Source: a virus. From it: a DNA stretch of 29,918 nt. Made by a program: the position numbers and the translations under genes. How positions within the stretch are numbered: the stretch's first letter is position 1; each line of letters opens with the position of its first letter. This document shows positions 6,160 through 13,885 of the stretch, piece after piece. Location: positions 1 through 29,918 of IMG/VR virus record IMGVR_UViG_3300020141_000376, one strand, 5' to 3'. The notes below the pieces were generated by a model. The model searched no databases. It saw nothing but the letters and a program-made list of their open reading frames with translations, and was not told the origin of the DNA.

Positions 6160-7655
6160 ATTTTGAAGCCTTTTTCGATATGTTTTGGCAGAACTAAGTG
6201 AAGTGTCTGCTTGGCGCGGGTGATTCCCACGTAAAAGAGTCGGTGAACATTGTCCCCGTTACTTGCGTACTCTTTTGCAAATTTGGGGCTGAGGTCCATG
6301 AGCAGCAGGACGTTGTCCGCCTCGCCTCCCTTGGCTCCGTGGATCGTGGACAGTTTAATCCGGCCCATGGTTGAGAGTTTGGTTCCACGGCGTAGGACTG
6401 CAGTGAGGTAATCACGCTTGTCTTCGCTGATGCGGGACAGGGCTTGGTGCCAGATGGCATCGGTCTGCAATCCAAAACTATTCTGCAGGTCCTTGATGCT
6501 GTATTCAACCAACGGGTCGCCCTTGAACGTGCGGTAGCCCTTGGTTATATATTCAGCGCCAATGTACTTGTAGACGTTTTTGATCTCATCGCCATACAGG
6601 AACTCCCCTTTGCGCAGCTTTTCCCATGCCTGTACGGCTTTTAAAAGGGTCAGGCTAAGGCTTGGTACCCCTGAGCGCTCAAAAAGGATTCCAGAGGCCC
6701 TGAGCCATTCATGCACAGGGTTCAAAAGATAGTTGGTGCTGCCCATGATGAGCCATTGGCCGTCATCAATAGGCACATCTTCAAAGCGGTAGTACGTTTT
6801 GACTGCGCCCTCATAGTCGCGGGGCTTCCATTCTTTCTCTTGGCGCTCTTTGATCTGCTGCACAACTTTGTTGGCGAGCTTGTGGACTATTGATGGGACG
6901 CGGTAGGACTGATCAAGGACTGTGATCTGACCCTCAAATGACAAGAAGCTCTTGACATCTGCGCCCGCCCAAGTGAACACTGCCTGATCGTCGTCGCCGG
7001 CGAGGAATACCCGTTTGGATTTTTTAGCGAGGGATTCAACAAGCTGCCACTGCAGGCGGGACAAATCCTGTGCTTCATCAACAATCAGCACTTCCAAAGA
7101 TGGAAGGCGCTCGGGCTGCACCACAATCATCTCCAGCAGGTCGGTGAAGTCAAGTAGTTCTTTACTACGTTTGTAGTGCCGGTAGGATCTTTCGACAAAT
7201 TCAAAGTGGTGCCATTCAATGTCGAGGCCGCACTGGTTGTAGTGTTCGCGAAGGTCAGAGCCGCGGATGCGGGCTAAGTTGATTTCGTTCAGGATGGGGT
7301 TATCGGCCTTGGCCATGTCCACATCATCTTCTTGGACCACGTTCAATTGGATGCCGGCCTGCGCTGCAAACTCTCGGTAGTCCTCTGGCTTCATCATGAA
7401 GTCCACCTTAACGGCAAGGCAGTGGAAAGCCAAGCTGTGCAGGGTTCTGAAGTACGGGAAGTCGGTGCGCGCATTCAGGGCGGGGAACTTCGCAATCGCT
7501 CGGTCCTTGGCCTCTGTTGCGGCTTTCTTGGTGAAAGAAAAATAGCCGATCTGCATTGAAGACAGATCGGCTGCCAACTCGCGGTCAACCACGTTCAGAA
7601 GGTACGTGGTCTTGCCGGAGCCCGGAGGTCCGAAGACCTTGCGGATTTCACTCAT
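6156..7655 (-). CDS. superfamily 1 (UvrD/PcrA-like) DNA helicase
   Basis: A 499-residue protein with ordered SF1A motifs: Walker A GPPGSGKTT (residues 9-17), Ia FSFTKKAA, Ib FRTLHSLA, II IVDEAQD (191-197), III FLAGDDDQAVFTWAGAD (218-233), IV DQSYRVP (248-254), V LSTIHGAKGGEADNV (about 435) and VI RLFYVGITRAKQTL (about 472). It should unwind duplex DNA 3'-5' using ATP. It is smaller than UvrD (about 720 aa), so the 1B/2B inserts are reduced. The frame is open to 7745, but the ATG at 7655 is chosen: Walker A follows at once, GGGAAGA lies upstream, and the overlap with the previous gene is only 8 nt. Confidence 0.93.
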   Translation of the reverse strand: MSEIRKVFGPPGSGKTTYLLNVVDRELAADLSSMQIGYFSFTKKAATEAKDRAIAKFPALNARTDFPYFRTLHSLAFHCLAVKVDFMMKPEDYREFAAQAGIQLNVVQEDDVDMAKADNPILNEINLARIRGSDLREHYNQCGLDIEWHHFEFVERSYRHYKRSKELLDFTDLLEMIVVQPERLPSLEVLIVDEAQDLSRLQWQLVESLAKKSKRVFLAGDDDQAVFTWAGADVKSFLSFEGQITVLDQSYRVPSIVHKLANKVVQQIKERQEKEWKPRDYEGAVKTYYRFEDVPIDDGQWLIMGSTNYLLNPVHEWLRASGILFERSGVPSLSLTLLKAVQAWEKLRKGEFLYGDEIKNVYKYIGAEYITKGYRTFKGDPLVEYSIKDLQNSFGLQTDAIWHQALSRISEDKRDYLTAVLRRGTKLSTMGRIKLSTIHGAKGGEADNVLLLMDLSPKFAKEYASNGDNVHRLFYVGITRAKQTLHLVLPKHIEKGFKI

Positions 7656-7899
7656 CGTAGTCTTCCCAACAGTCATCGGGCCAAACAAGGATCGGTGTGT
7701 CGGGGCCCATGTAAGCACCCTCGATGTTGAACTCGATGTATTCACGGGCTTCTTCAGCAGTCATGCCATCACGTGTCATAAGCGTTGCGCGAATGAGGTC
7801 TGCGTCGTATACCAAAACGCTCAGGCGCGTCCCGCCCTCACCCCAAATGAAAGCAGGGCCAAGAACAGCATCGTCATGTCCGTCAATTTTCAGCATCAT
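7648..7899 (-). CDS. conserved small phage protein (acidic)
   Basis: This 83-residue acidic protein starts MMLKIDGHDDAVLGPAFIWG and includes VLVYDADLIRATLMTRDGM and TAEEAREYIEFNIEGAYMG. The combination of a DDAVLG opening, an LVYD box and an EFN(I)xGAY(V/M)G box recurs in small proteins of many phages, in my recollection, without known function. Two adjacent ATGs (7899 and 7896) are possible starts; the first overlaps the upstream TGA. It lies between primase-side genes and the helicase in one transcriptional unit, so a replication-accessory role is possible. Confidence 0.8.
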   Translation of the reverse strand: MMLKIDGHDDAVLGPAFIWGEGGTRLSVLVYDADLIRATLMTRDGMTAEEAREYIEFNIEGAYMGPDTPILVWPDDCWEDYDE

Positions 7900-8096
7900 T
7901 TATCCTTTTGCATATCGGCTGCGCGCCAACGGAGTTCTTCACTCAACGCGTAAAACTCCTCAATCGGCACACTATCCATTTCCATGCGTCCACCAGCCAC
8001 GAGAGTGAGCTTGACAATGCCTACACCACAGACAAGCGCATCTATGTATGCGTTACCTATAACAAGGTCTACTTTGCTTAATTCATCTTTTTTCAA
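7896..8096 (-). CDS. small hypothetical protein in replication operon
   Basis: This 66-residue protein starts MKKDELSKVDLVIGNAYIDA and ends LSEELRWRAADMQKDK. The first half is beta-like (VKLTLVAGGRMEMDSVPIEE) and the last part is a helix. It overlaps the primase stop by 4 nt (ATGA) and the next gene by a stop/start overlap, so it is embedded in the operon with no gap. The AAAAAAGATGA context leaves a weak SD. It has no recognised motif or membrane segment. Confidence 0.7.
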   Translation of the reverse strand: MKKDELSKVDLVIGNAYIDALVCGVGIVKLTLVAGGRMEMDSVPIEEFYALSEELRWRAADMQKDK

Positions 8097-9625
8097 AACG
8101 GGCTCCCTGTAGTTCGTTTGGTTTGTGATTCAAAAGGTGCGTCCTGTTTCTGGAAGCGCGGAATACGCCAACAGCGCACAGTCCGGCCTTTAAGGAACAG
8201 CGGTATCGGCTCGCCACCCATATCGCGAAGGCGCTGAGCCATCTTCGGAGCCGTGAGGCCAATGAAGTTGTTGCGCTTAAGGTGTGCTTCGAGGTCCTTG
8301 ATCCGGAAGTAAGTTTTCGCTTCATCGACATCCGTCCATGGGCGGCCCATGAGCATCTCTTCGCGGTCCATTGCTTCTTGCATGTGGGTTGTGAATTCTT
8401 CAAGCAGATCCATGAATCGGCCAGTGATGCTTGTGTCCTCTGGCGCGTCGGTGATTTGCTCTGTCTCCACCATCTCTTTGAGAAGGGCGTTGAGCATCTG
8501 TTCCCAATCTTGCTTGCGCAAGGTGGGCGGCAGCACGTTGAGCTTTTCTAAGCATGCCTTTTGAAAAGCCACTTGTGTGAAAAGACTCTCGGTGTCGAGT
8601 TCAACTCGGCGGCCATTGACATCCAAAAACCACAGGGGCGGCTCACTGGCGTACTTGGAGAGAGCCGCTATCTGAGGCGCATCAGGACCATTGGTTCCGA
8701 TGCCATATTTGCGTGATCGACATAAGCCCGAGTTGCAAAAGCTATTGAGCGGCGCGTCTTTGCACTTATAAAGGTATTCTTTCTTGCCAACTTGTTTAAC
8801 AAGAATTTGGACTTCATTGTTAGGCAGGGGCGGGGAAACATATTTGAAGTTGTACTCAACCATTTTGTCTTCCCAAGCAGCGGGGAATGCGCGCTTAAGA
8901 AAGACTCCAATGTTAAAAAGTCCATTATTACGGGTGCCCTCGGGAAATCCTTGGGCGCACAAAGCCTGTAGGCAAGGCGGACCATCTTTGACGGGACTCT
9001 CCGCCTGCTTCGGCGCTTCTGGAACAATGAGCGGCAACTCTTGGACGCACGCTTCGTATAGACCATAGAACTCTTCAAGCGTGGCTGCGGACCCGTCGGC
9101 ATTGAATGCATACCGCGTCCCGTTATCGCCCCCGAAGTACGGTAGGTTGAGGAAGTTTCCGGTGTCGCCTCGCTCAACCAAGATCTCGGATTGCTTAGGA
9201 AAAATCTCACGGCCCGCCTCACCGAGGAGCGCTGCCGCATTTTTGAGATACTCTTGGAATTCCCGAGCCGGAGCCGGCTCCCTAGAAAATAAGAAGACAT
9301 GTGCTCCTCCAGATTTACTGCGGCAGACAACCATTGGCAGCTTTAGCTGCGCAACTTTGTCCACCAAGCCTTTATGGTCCAAAGGGTACTGATCAATATC
9401 GATACAGCCCCAAATACAAGTATTGTCAGCACGGATAGGAATAATCCCAAGGGAAGGGTCAACACCATCAAGATGTTGTACCCAGAGGTCATCTGTTGGT
9501 GGCTTCCTAACAACCGTAGCTTGCCCCGCCTGCTTCCCATCACCGCGCTCCTTTTTAATACGGTAGGTTCCGTAAGCTATATCCAGACCGCTGAATATCG
9601 CTTTGAATTTTGTTATGTCGGTCAT
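8093..9625 (-). CDS. archaeo-eukaryotic (AEP) type DNA primase
   Basis: This 510-residue protein has an AEP catalytic core. It shows CIWGCIDIDQY (D76, D78, the metal-binding DxD), then VCRSKSGGAHVFLFS (S103 to H109, the nucleotide-binding sxGGxH strand) and ILVERGDTGNFLNLPYFGG. A second region has PPCLQALC (C218), then RNNGLFNIGVFLKRAF and cysteines at 288, 297 and 302 (CKDAPLNSFC, C), the pattern of a PriCT/iron-sulphur-type domain known from TOTE-like primases. The C-terminal 150 residues are helical and unknown. It synthesises primers for the polymerase, at the fork. No helicase domain is fused, unlike T7 gp4; the separate SF1 protein may supply that. Confidence 0.85.
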   Translation of the reverse strand: MTDITKFKAIFSGLDIAYGTYRIKKERGDGKQAGQATVVRKPPTDDLWVQHLDGVDPSLGIIPIRADNTCIWGCIDIDQYPLDHKGLVDKVAQLKLPMVVCRSKSGGAHVFLFSREPAPAREFQEYLKNAAALLGEAGREIFPKQSEILVERGDTGNFLNLPYFGGDNGTRYAFNADGSAATLEEFYGLYEACVQELPLIVPEAPKQAESPVKDGPPCLQALCAQGFPEGTRNNGLFNIGVFLKRAFPAAWEDKMVEYNFKYVSPPLPNNEVQILVKQVGKKEYLYKCKDAPLNSFCNSGLCRSRKYGIGTNGPDAPQIAALSKYASEPPLWFLDVNGRRVELDTESLFTQVAFQKACLEKLNVLPPTLRKQDWEQMLNALLKEMVETEQITDAPEDTSITGRFMDLLEEFTTHMQEAMDREEMLMGRPWTDVDEAKTYFRIKDLEAHLKRNNFIGLTAPKMAQRLRDMGGEPIPLFLKGRTVRCWRIPRFQKQDAPFESQTKRTTGSPF

Positions 9626-9762
9626 GCTTCACTCTATAAAGGTGGGGGTACCGGTTAGTGACTATTTGCTACGCTCAACGGAATTGCTAGCTAGACGTAC
9701 CGTTTATATACGCAGTTACTCAGGCTTGCGGCCCATGGCTTCACCAACTTTCCCCCCGATAA
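9626..9762. other. 137-nt intergenic gap inside the replication operon
   Basis: This is the largest gap in the leftward operon, between the SSB-like gene and the primase gene. On the minus strand it contains an SD-like GGGGGGAAAG, then ATGGGCCGCAAG and a TAA after six codons (9716-9736), which could be a leader peptide or the remnant of a gene. A CTAGCTAG palindrome lies at about 9687-9694. No convincing -35/-10 pair, terminator or tRNA is seen. It may carry a secondary promoter or processing site, but the sequence does not decide this. Confidence 0.4.
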
Positions 9763-10530
9763 TCAGAACGGCACGTCGTTGGCGTTTGGTGCGCCTTCGT
9801 GCTCGTGCTTGACCTTGACTTCGCCAGTGCCAACTTGCGTGGCAAAAGACTTAGCCGCCTTGTAAGCGTTCATGTCTTCAACAGGACCAATCTTCTCGAC
9901 TTCCCAGCCGAACCATTTACCTTTGTCGTTGGACTCAGCTTGTGTAGTCAGACGATACACCTGTGAGTACATCGGTGGAGTGAAAGGGCCGTTGGCTCCC
10001 ATCATCTTTGTGGACATCATCATGCTGTTCCACTTGCGCGACTTCTTCAGTTGCGTTGACTTCATGGTAATCAATGCCGGCTCAGGGATGCCTGATTCGT
10101 TGATGATCATCACGTAGTGATTCGCGGTGTTCTCGATGTAGTTGCCGTTATCGAGATAGTCCTTGTTGTCGCCCGGTTCGCGGTGCGTGCGGCTTAAAAT
10201 ATCTGACGTTGCCGGATAGATATTCATCGGGGCACCAGAGCCAGAACCACGTGGAGCCCACTCAATGTACTGACGTACATAAGCGACTGGCAGCACTGTG
10301 ATGCCTTTTTTGCCGTCATACAACTGTCCCGTGACGCTGTTGAGGACCATGCCGGGCAATGCGCCGTCCACTTCACCTACTTCAGGGCTTGTGTTGGTCA
10401 AGAGCTTTAAGAATGGCAGGGCAAAGTCGTCCTGATTCATGTTCTCAAAACCACTCTGAGCGTCCTGCTCAAAGTCACCTGCCAATGCAATTGCGTTGGT
10501 CTCTTTTACTGCTACTTCTGTCTTAGCCAT
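9763..10530 (-). CDS. single-stranded DNA-binding protein (gp2.5-like/SSB-like), putative
   Basis: A 255-residue acidic protein whose last residues, GAPNANDVPF, resemble the acidic, Phe-terminated tail of SSB proteins (DDIPF) and T7 gp2.5 that recruits polymerase and helicase. The middle (residues 35-220) is beta-rich, with GKKGITVLPVAYVRQYIEWAPRG and KWFGWEVEKIG, consistent with an OB-like core. It lies next to the primase, polymerase and helicase genes. No canonical bacterial SSB fold signature is seen, so the call rests on the tail, size and context. A strong SD (AAGGAAA) precedes ATG 10530. It would coat ssDNA during replication and recombination. Confidence 0.65.
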   Translation of the reverse strand: MAKTEVAVKETNAIALAGDFEQDAQSGFENMNQDDFALPFLKLLTNTSPEVGEVDGALPGMVLNSVTGQLYDGKKGITVLPVAYVRQYIEWAPRGSGSGAPMNIYPATSDILSRTHREPGDNKDYLDNGNYIENTANHYVMIINESGIPEPALITMKSTQLKKSRKWNSMMMSTKMMGANGPFTPPMYSQVYRLTTQAESNDKGKWFGWEVEKIGPVEDMNAYKAAKSFATQVGTGEVKVKHEHEGAPNANDVPF

Positions 10531-10545
10531 TTTAATTTCCTTAGA

Positions 10546-11100
10546 TCATGCTGATTTGATGGTTGCTTTTTGGCCCACGTATGCGCCGAAAAGCTCTGTG
10601 GGGAACTCGCTACCGCGTTCCACCATTTCGCGAACCCAAGCTTTCAAGGTCTGGGGTTCGATCTTCTGTGCTTGCTCAACTGGATAGTTTTGCTCGCGCA
10701 GTAGATTCAGGAGTGCTTCGCACAGTTGGTCTTCACCACGACCAAACCGCACTGACACTGTGTTTTTGATAATGTCGTCAAAGCCCTTTTCGCGCAGCCA
10801 CTCGTAGGCTTGTGCGCGCTTTTCTTCCTTGATGCTTGCGCTGTAGAAAGGCTTGATGTCAATCTGGCTGCCATCAGCCATCTTGAAGGACTTCATGCCA
10901 AGCTCAGAGAGCATGCCGGGGATGGTGTCTTCGAGCAACTTGCGTTGTTGTTCCTTGCGCTCTTTAAGCACATCTTCGATGTCGTCGATTTCCTTTTCCA
11001 ACTCCTTGGCTCGTTTAGCCAAAGCGCCAACGGAAGACAGGTCTTCGTTCTTGACTTGCAGTGCGCCTGCATCTTCTTCAAATATATTGACGTTAGTCAT
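10546..11100 (-). CDS. conserved phage protein, coiled-coil, replication operon
   Basis: This 184-residue protein starts MTNVNIFEEDAGALQVKNED. The open frame extends to 11154, but ATG 11100 is chosen because GGAGAAAG lies just upstream and the overlap with the previous gene is then 8 nt. Residues 28-58 (AKELEKEIDDIEDVLKERKEQ) form a charged coiled coil, followed by a conserved-looking segment (TIPGMLSELGMKSFKMADGS). The layout is seen in phage proteins placed beside SSB genes and called hypothetical. It may be an accessory to the SSB or a nuclease inhibitor; I cannot choose. It lies immediately upstream of the SSB-like gene. Confidence 0.75.
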   Translation of the reverse strand: MTNVNIFEEDAGALQVKNEDLSSVGALAKRAKELEKEIDDIEDVLKERKEQQRKLLEDTIPGMLSELGMKSFKMADGSQIDIKPFYSASIKEEKRAQAYEWLREKGFDDIIKNTVSVRFGRGEDQLCEALLNLLREQNYPVEQAQKIEPQTLKAWVREMVERGSEFPTELFGAYVGQKATIKSA

Positions 11101-11437
11101 CTCTTTCTCCATTCTCGGTAATATCAAGTTTAACTGGGATATACATCTGCTCACGACGATCCCACTTCAGTACATTCACACGGCCAGAGTTGTATGCTGC
11201 AGCAATTGCACAGCACAAACCGATGGCCACGGGGTCTCCGGTCAAAAGCAAAAAGTCCCGATCAGAGAAGTTGCGAAGCTTGCGCTTGAGCAACCTCATT
11301 GTTGGCACTGTAGAAAATGCAATTTGGACATTTGACGGCAGTAGTACCGTTGGGTCTCCAAACTTCATTGCTCCTGCAATGTCATGATTGGGCATCTCTT
11401 GTACGACGTACACCAGAGGGTATTGTTCAGTTGCCAT
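11093..11437 (-). CDS. conserved hypothetical phage protein, first gene of leftward operon
   Basis: This 114-residue protein starts MATEQYPLVYVVQEMPNHDI and has the box LTGDPVAIGLCCAIAAAYNSGRVNVLKWDRREQ (about residues 65-97), which I recall as a recurrent feature of a family found with phage replication genes but without a known activity. The hydrophobic stretch is short and looks like a buried helix, not a membrane segment. It is the first gene after the promoter at 11471-11498, so it is expressed earliest in this operon. It overlaps the next gene by 8 nt. Confidence 0.75.
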   Translation of the reverse strand: MATEQYPLVYVVQEMPNHDIAGAMKFGDPTVLLPSNVQIAFSTVPTMRLLKRKLRNFSDRDFLLLTGDPVAIGLCCAIAAAYNSGRVNVLKWDRREQMYIPVKLDITENGERDD

Positions 11438-11469
11438 GTTTTACGCTATCCTTTCTTTAAACGTGCATT

Positions 11470-11481
11470 TAGTGTACACTA
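11470..11481. promoter_or_regulatory. 12-bp palindrome over the -10, candidate operator
   Basis: TAGTGTACACTA is a perfect 12-bp palindrome that contains the whole -10 hexamer of the leftward promoter. A second inverted repeat, GGTGT-GTCA-ACACC at 11489-11502, covers the -35. Repressors commonly bind such symmetric sites over a promoter. The divergent SNF2-helicase gene starts 45 nt to the right, so one site could control both directions. No repressor gene is recognised in the window; the regulator could be one of the small HTH-like proteins. Confidence 0.5.
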
Positions 11482-11498
11482 TCTTTTCGGTGTGTCAA
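11471..11498 (-). promoter_or_regulatory. sigma70-like promoter for the replication operon
   Basis: Reading the minus strand, TTGACA (complement of 11493-11498) is followed by a 16-nt spacer and TACACT (complement of 11471-11476). The -35 matches the consensus fully and the -10 matches four of six. It lies 34 nt upstream of the first leftward gene (ATG 11437). A host sigma70-type polymerase should read it, which fits a phage whose early/replication genes use the host enzyme. Confidence 0.75.
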
Positions 11499-11526
11499 CA
11501 CCTTTTTAAAAGAAAGTTAGAAAGAT

Positions 11527-12978
11527 ATGGATTATTTTTTAAATCAATACCCGTTCAAGAACCAACCGTTCGTCCATCAAGCTGCATTTCTGCAGCGTTT
11601 CTGGGAGGACAAGGAAGTTGCACTGTTTGCAGAGATGGGTACGGGCAAGAGCTTTATGCTCATCAACAACGCAGCCATGCTATACGACAAGGGCAAGATC
11701 AACTCTATGCTCATCGTAGCGCCAAAGGGCGTTTACCGCAACTGGTATACATCCGAATTGCCAAAGCATATGCCTGATCACGTTCCGACGACTGTGGCTT
11801 GTTGGTCGCCTACACCGCGCAAAGCGGAGCGGGAGCAGATGGACAAGATGATGAATGCTGTGGACACCATGCGCATTCTGATCATGAACATTGAAGCGTT
11901 CAGCACAGAGAAAGGTGTAGCGCATGCGCGCACATTCTTGAGAGTGACAAATGCATTCATGGCGGTAGACGAAAGCACCACCATCAAGACCCCAACAGCC
12001 AAGCGCACCAAGAGCATTATCAAGGTGGCCCGTGATGCGCGGTACAGGCGTATTGCCACAGGCTCCCCTGTGACTAAGTCACCTCTTGATCTGTACAGCC
12101 AGTGTGAGTTCTTGGGGCCTGAGTGCTTGAACAGCTACAGCTACTACGCGTTCCAAGCACGCTACGCCATTCTGGTTGAGCGCAAGATGCCGACACACAC
12201 GTTCAAGCAGATCGTCGGCTACAGACATCTGGATGAGTTGCAGCAAAAGCTCAATCGCTTCTCGTTTCGCGTGACCAAGGATGAATGCTTGGACCTGCCT
12301 GACAAGGTGTTCGTCAGACGTGAAATTGAATTGACCAAGGAGCAAACAACGTACTATAACCAGATGAAGTTGATGGCCCTTGCCATGGTTGAGGGCAACT
12401 TGATGTCCACCAACAATGCGCTGACTCAGATCATGCGGCTGCATCAAATTTGCTGTGGCCACGTGAAGCTTGATGATGGGCAGCAGATTGATATCCCAAG
12501 TAATCGTGTGAACGAACTGCTTGCAACGCTTGAAGAATGTAGTGGGAAAGTAATCATTTGGGCCAACTACCGCCGGGACATTGAGAACATCCGGTTGGCT
12601 ATTCAAAAGGAGTACGGCATGACCTCTGTTGCTACGTACTACGGCGACACAGAAGCCGAGGAGCGCCAAGAGATCGTCACACAATTCCAAGATCCAAACT
12701 CAGATTTGCGTTTCTTTGTTGGCAATCCAAGCACTGGCGGCTACGGCATTACTTTGACAGAAGCCAAGACTGTGATTTACTACAGCAACAGCTTTGACTT
12801 GGAAAAGCGCCTGCAGTCAGAGGACAGGGCGCACCGTATCGGGCAGACAGACAAGGTAACCTACATCGACTTTGTATCGCCCAATACCGTGGATGAACAC
12901 ATTGTCAAGGCGCTGCGTAACAAAATCAATATCGCAAGCGCGGTGCTTGGCGAAGAAATCAAGGAGTGGATCAAATGA
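11527..12978 (+). CDS. SNF2-family (SF2) DNA-dependent ATPase/helicase
   Basis: A 483-residue protein with SWI2/SNF2-type motifs: Q/I region FAEMGTGKS (Walker A, residues 35-42), II AVDESTTIK (147-153, DEST in place of DEAH), III ATGSPV (177-182), and in the second RecA lobe KVIIWANYRRDIENI, GYGITLTEA and VI LQSEDRAHRIGQ (about 429-440). It should use ATP to translocate on duplex DNA and remodel protein-DNA complexes or move branches. Phage relatives are common in replication regions. It begins a separate plus-strand unit divergent from the replication operon, with GAAAG before the ATG, and it overlaps the next gene. Confidence 0.92.
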   Translation: MDYFLNQYPFKNQPFVHQAAFLQRFWEDKEVALFAEMGTGKSFMLINNAAMLYDKGKINSMLIVAPKGVYRNWYTSELPKHMPDHVPTTVACWSPTPRKAEREQMDKMMNAVDTMRILIMNIEAFSTEKGVAHARTFLRVTNAFMAVDESTTIKTPTAKRTKSIIKVARDARYRRIATGSPVTKSPLDLYSQCEFLGPECLNSYSYYAFQARYAILVERKMPTHTFKQIVGYRHLDELQQKLNRFSFRVTKDECLDLPDKVFVRREIELTKEQTTYYNQMKLMALAMVEGNLMSTNNALTQIMRLHQICCGHVKLDDGQQIDIPSNRVNELLATLEECSGKVIIWANYRRDIENIRLAIQKEYGMTSVATYYGDTEAEERQEIVTQFQDPNSDLRFFVGNPSTGGYGITLTEAKTVIYYSNSFDLEKRLQSEDRAHRIGQTDKVTYIDFVSPNTVDEHIVKALRNKINIASAVLGEEIKEWIK

Positions 12979-13196
12979 TGCCGCAAGAGACTCTAACGTG
13001 CGATAAAGAATGCCAAATCCAATTTGGTCACAGCATGACAACGTGTATGTATTACCCTCCTGTTTATGACAAAAATGGTATGAATATAAATCCTGATGCG
13101 AACATCACATCGGGAGACTGCAAATGCAACACTTGTGGCAAAACGTGGGCTTATTCAACGCGGTTAGGCGAAACAACATATAAGGAAATTGTTTAA
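12975..13196 (+). CDS. Cys-rich mini-protein, zinc-binding-like
   Basis: This 73-residue protein starts MMPQETLTCDKECQIQFGHS at 12975, overlapping the SNF2 stop and preceded by AAGGAG at 12961-12966; a longer GTG start at 12966 is less likely. It has six cysteines: C9, C13, C24, C49, C51 and C54, the last two forming CxxC in DCKCNTCGKTW. YDKNGMNINPDAN precedes this and gives a pattern known from small phage proteins with a CxxCG knuckle. It sits between the helicase and the nuclease, so an accessory role to either is possible. Confidence 0.75.
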   Translation: MMPQETLTCDKECQIQFGHSMTTCMYYPPVYDKNGMNINPDANITSGDCKCNTCGKTWAYSTRLGETTYKEIV

Positions 13197-13885
13197 TGCA
13201 ACTCGTACCAATCCGCAAGAAATACGTCTACCCCAAGTTGGTTCGCATCGACTCCGAACAGGGGCGCACCTACACGCTTGAGGGTCAGCCGGCCGTGCCA
13301 AGCGTGACAACAATCCTATCTGGCACAAAAGATAAATCGCATCTCGATGCGTGGGCCGCGAGGGTTGGGTTGGACGAAGCGGAGAAGATCAGAAACGATG
13401 CAGCAACTGTGGGCACGCACATGCACAGTGTTGTGGAACGCCTGCTGCTGAACAGGCCGCTGGAGACACCGCGCACGTGGCTCGCGGTCAAGGGTTATTG
13501 GATGGGCTACAAGCTGATTGAAACGTTCATGCCACACGTGAACGAAGTGTGGGGCACAGAGATACCGCTGTACTACCCCGAGAAGTATGCCGGCACGTCA
13601 GATTGCATCGGTGTCTACAAAGATCACTCTGCAATTATTGACTTCAAGCAGACTAACAAAATGAAGCAGCGCAAGTGGATTGAAGACTACTTTGTGCAGC
13701 TTGCAGCATATGCCTTGGCGCACGATGTATCACATGGAACCAAGATTGAGCAAGGGGTGATCATGATGGTTGCTCAAAACGGCGAGACGCAGGAATTTGT
13801 GACCTGCGGCCGTGAGTTTGACAACTACAAGGACATGTGGATGCGCAGGGTTGAAAGCTTCCTAAAAAATAGCCCCGAAGCGTGA
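13196..13885 (+). CDS. PD-(D/E)XK exonuclease, Cas4/RecB-like
   Basis: A 229-residue nuclease with the RecB-type core: GTHMHSVVER (H77 helix), YAGTSDCIGVY (D136), IIDFKQ (D149, K151: the D-(D/E)xK catalytic pair in DFK form) and QLAAYALA (motif Q168 to Y172). It lacks the four Cys of Cas4 iron-sulphur clusters, so it is closer to RecB/lambda-Exo-like phage nucleases. Likely role: resection of DNA ends for recombination, packaging or host-DNA breakdown. It ends the plus-strand unit behind the SNF2 gene, with a 1-nt overlap (TAATG) with the Cys-rich gene. Its last codons overlap a leftward terminator. Confidence 0.88.
   Translation: MQLVPIRKKYVYPKLVRIDSEQGRTYTLEGQPAVPSVTTILSGTKDKSHLDAWAARVGLDEAEKIRNDAATVGTHMHSVVERLLLNRPLETPRTWLAVKGYWMGYKLIETFMPHVNEVWGTEIPLYYPEKYAGTSDCIGVYKDHSAIIDFKQTNKMKQRKWIEDYFVQLAAYALAHDVSHGTKIEQGVIMMVAQNGETQEFVTCGREFDNYKDMWMRRVESFLKNSPEA

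Noticed and set aside
7656-7745. N-terminal extension of the SF1 helicase to 7745
   Set aside because: The 30 extra residues have no family match in appearance, overlap the previous gene by 98 nt, and the ATG at 7655 has a good SD.
8668-9330. A 220-residue minus-strand ORF within the primase
   Set aside because: It lies in a different frame of the same strand inside the primase gene, which carries the catalytic motifs. The sequence is Ser/Arg-rich as in a shadow frame.
11101-11154. N-terminal extension of the 184-aa protein
   Set aside because: It overlaps the upstream gene's end, and the ATG at 11100 has GGAGAAAG at the right distance.
12079-12690. A 203-residue minus-strand ORF
   Set aside because: It is antisense to the SNF2 gene, which has full motifs; codon pattern and lack of SD argue against it.
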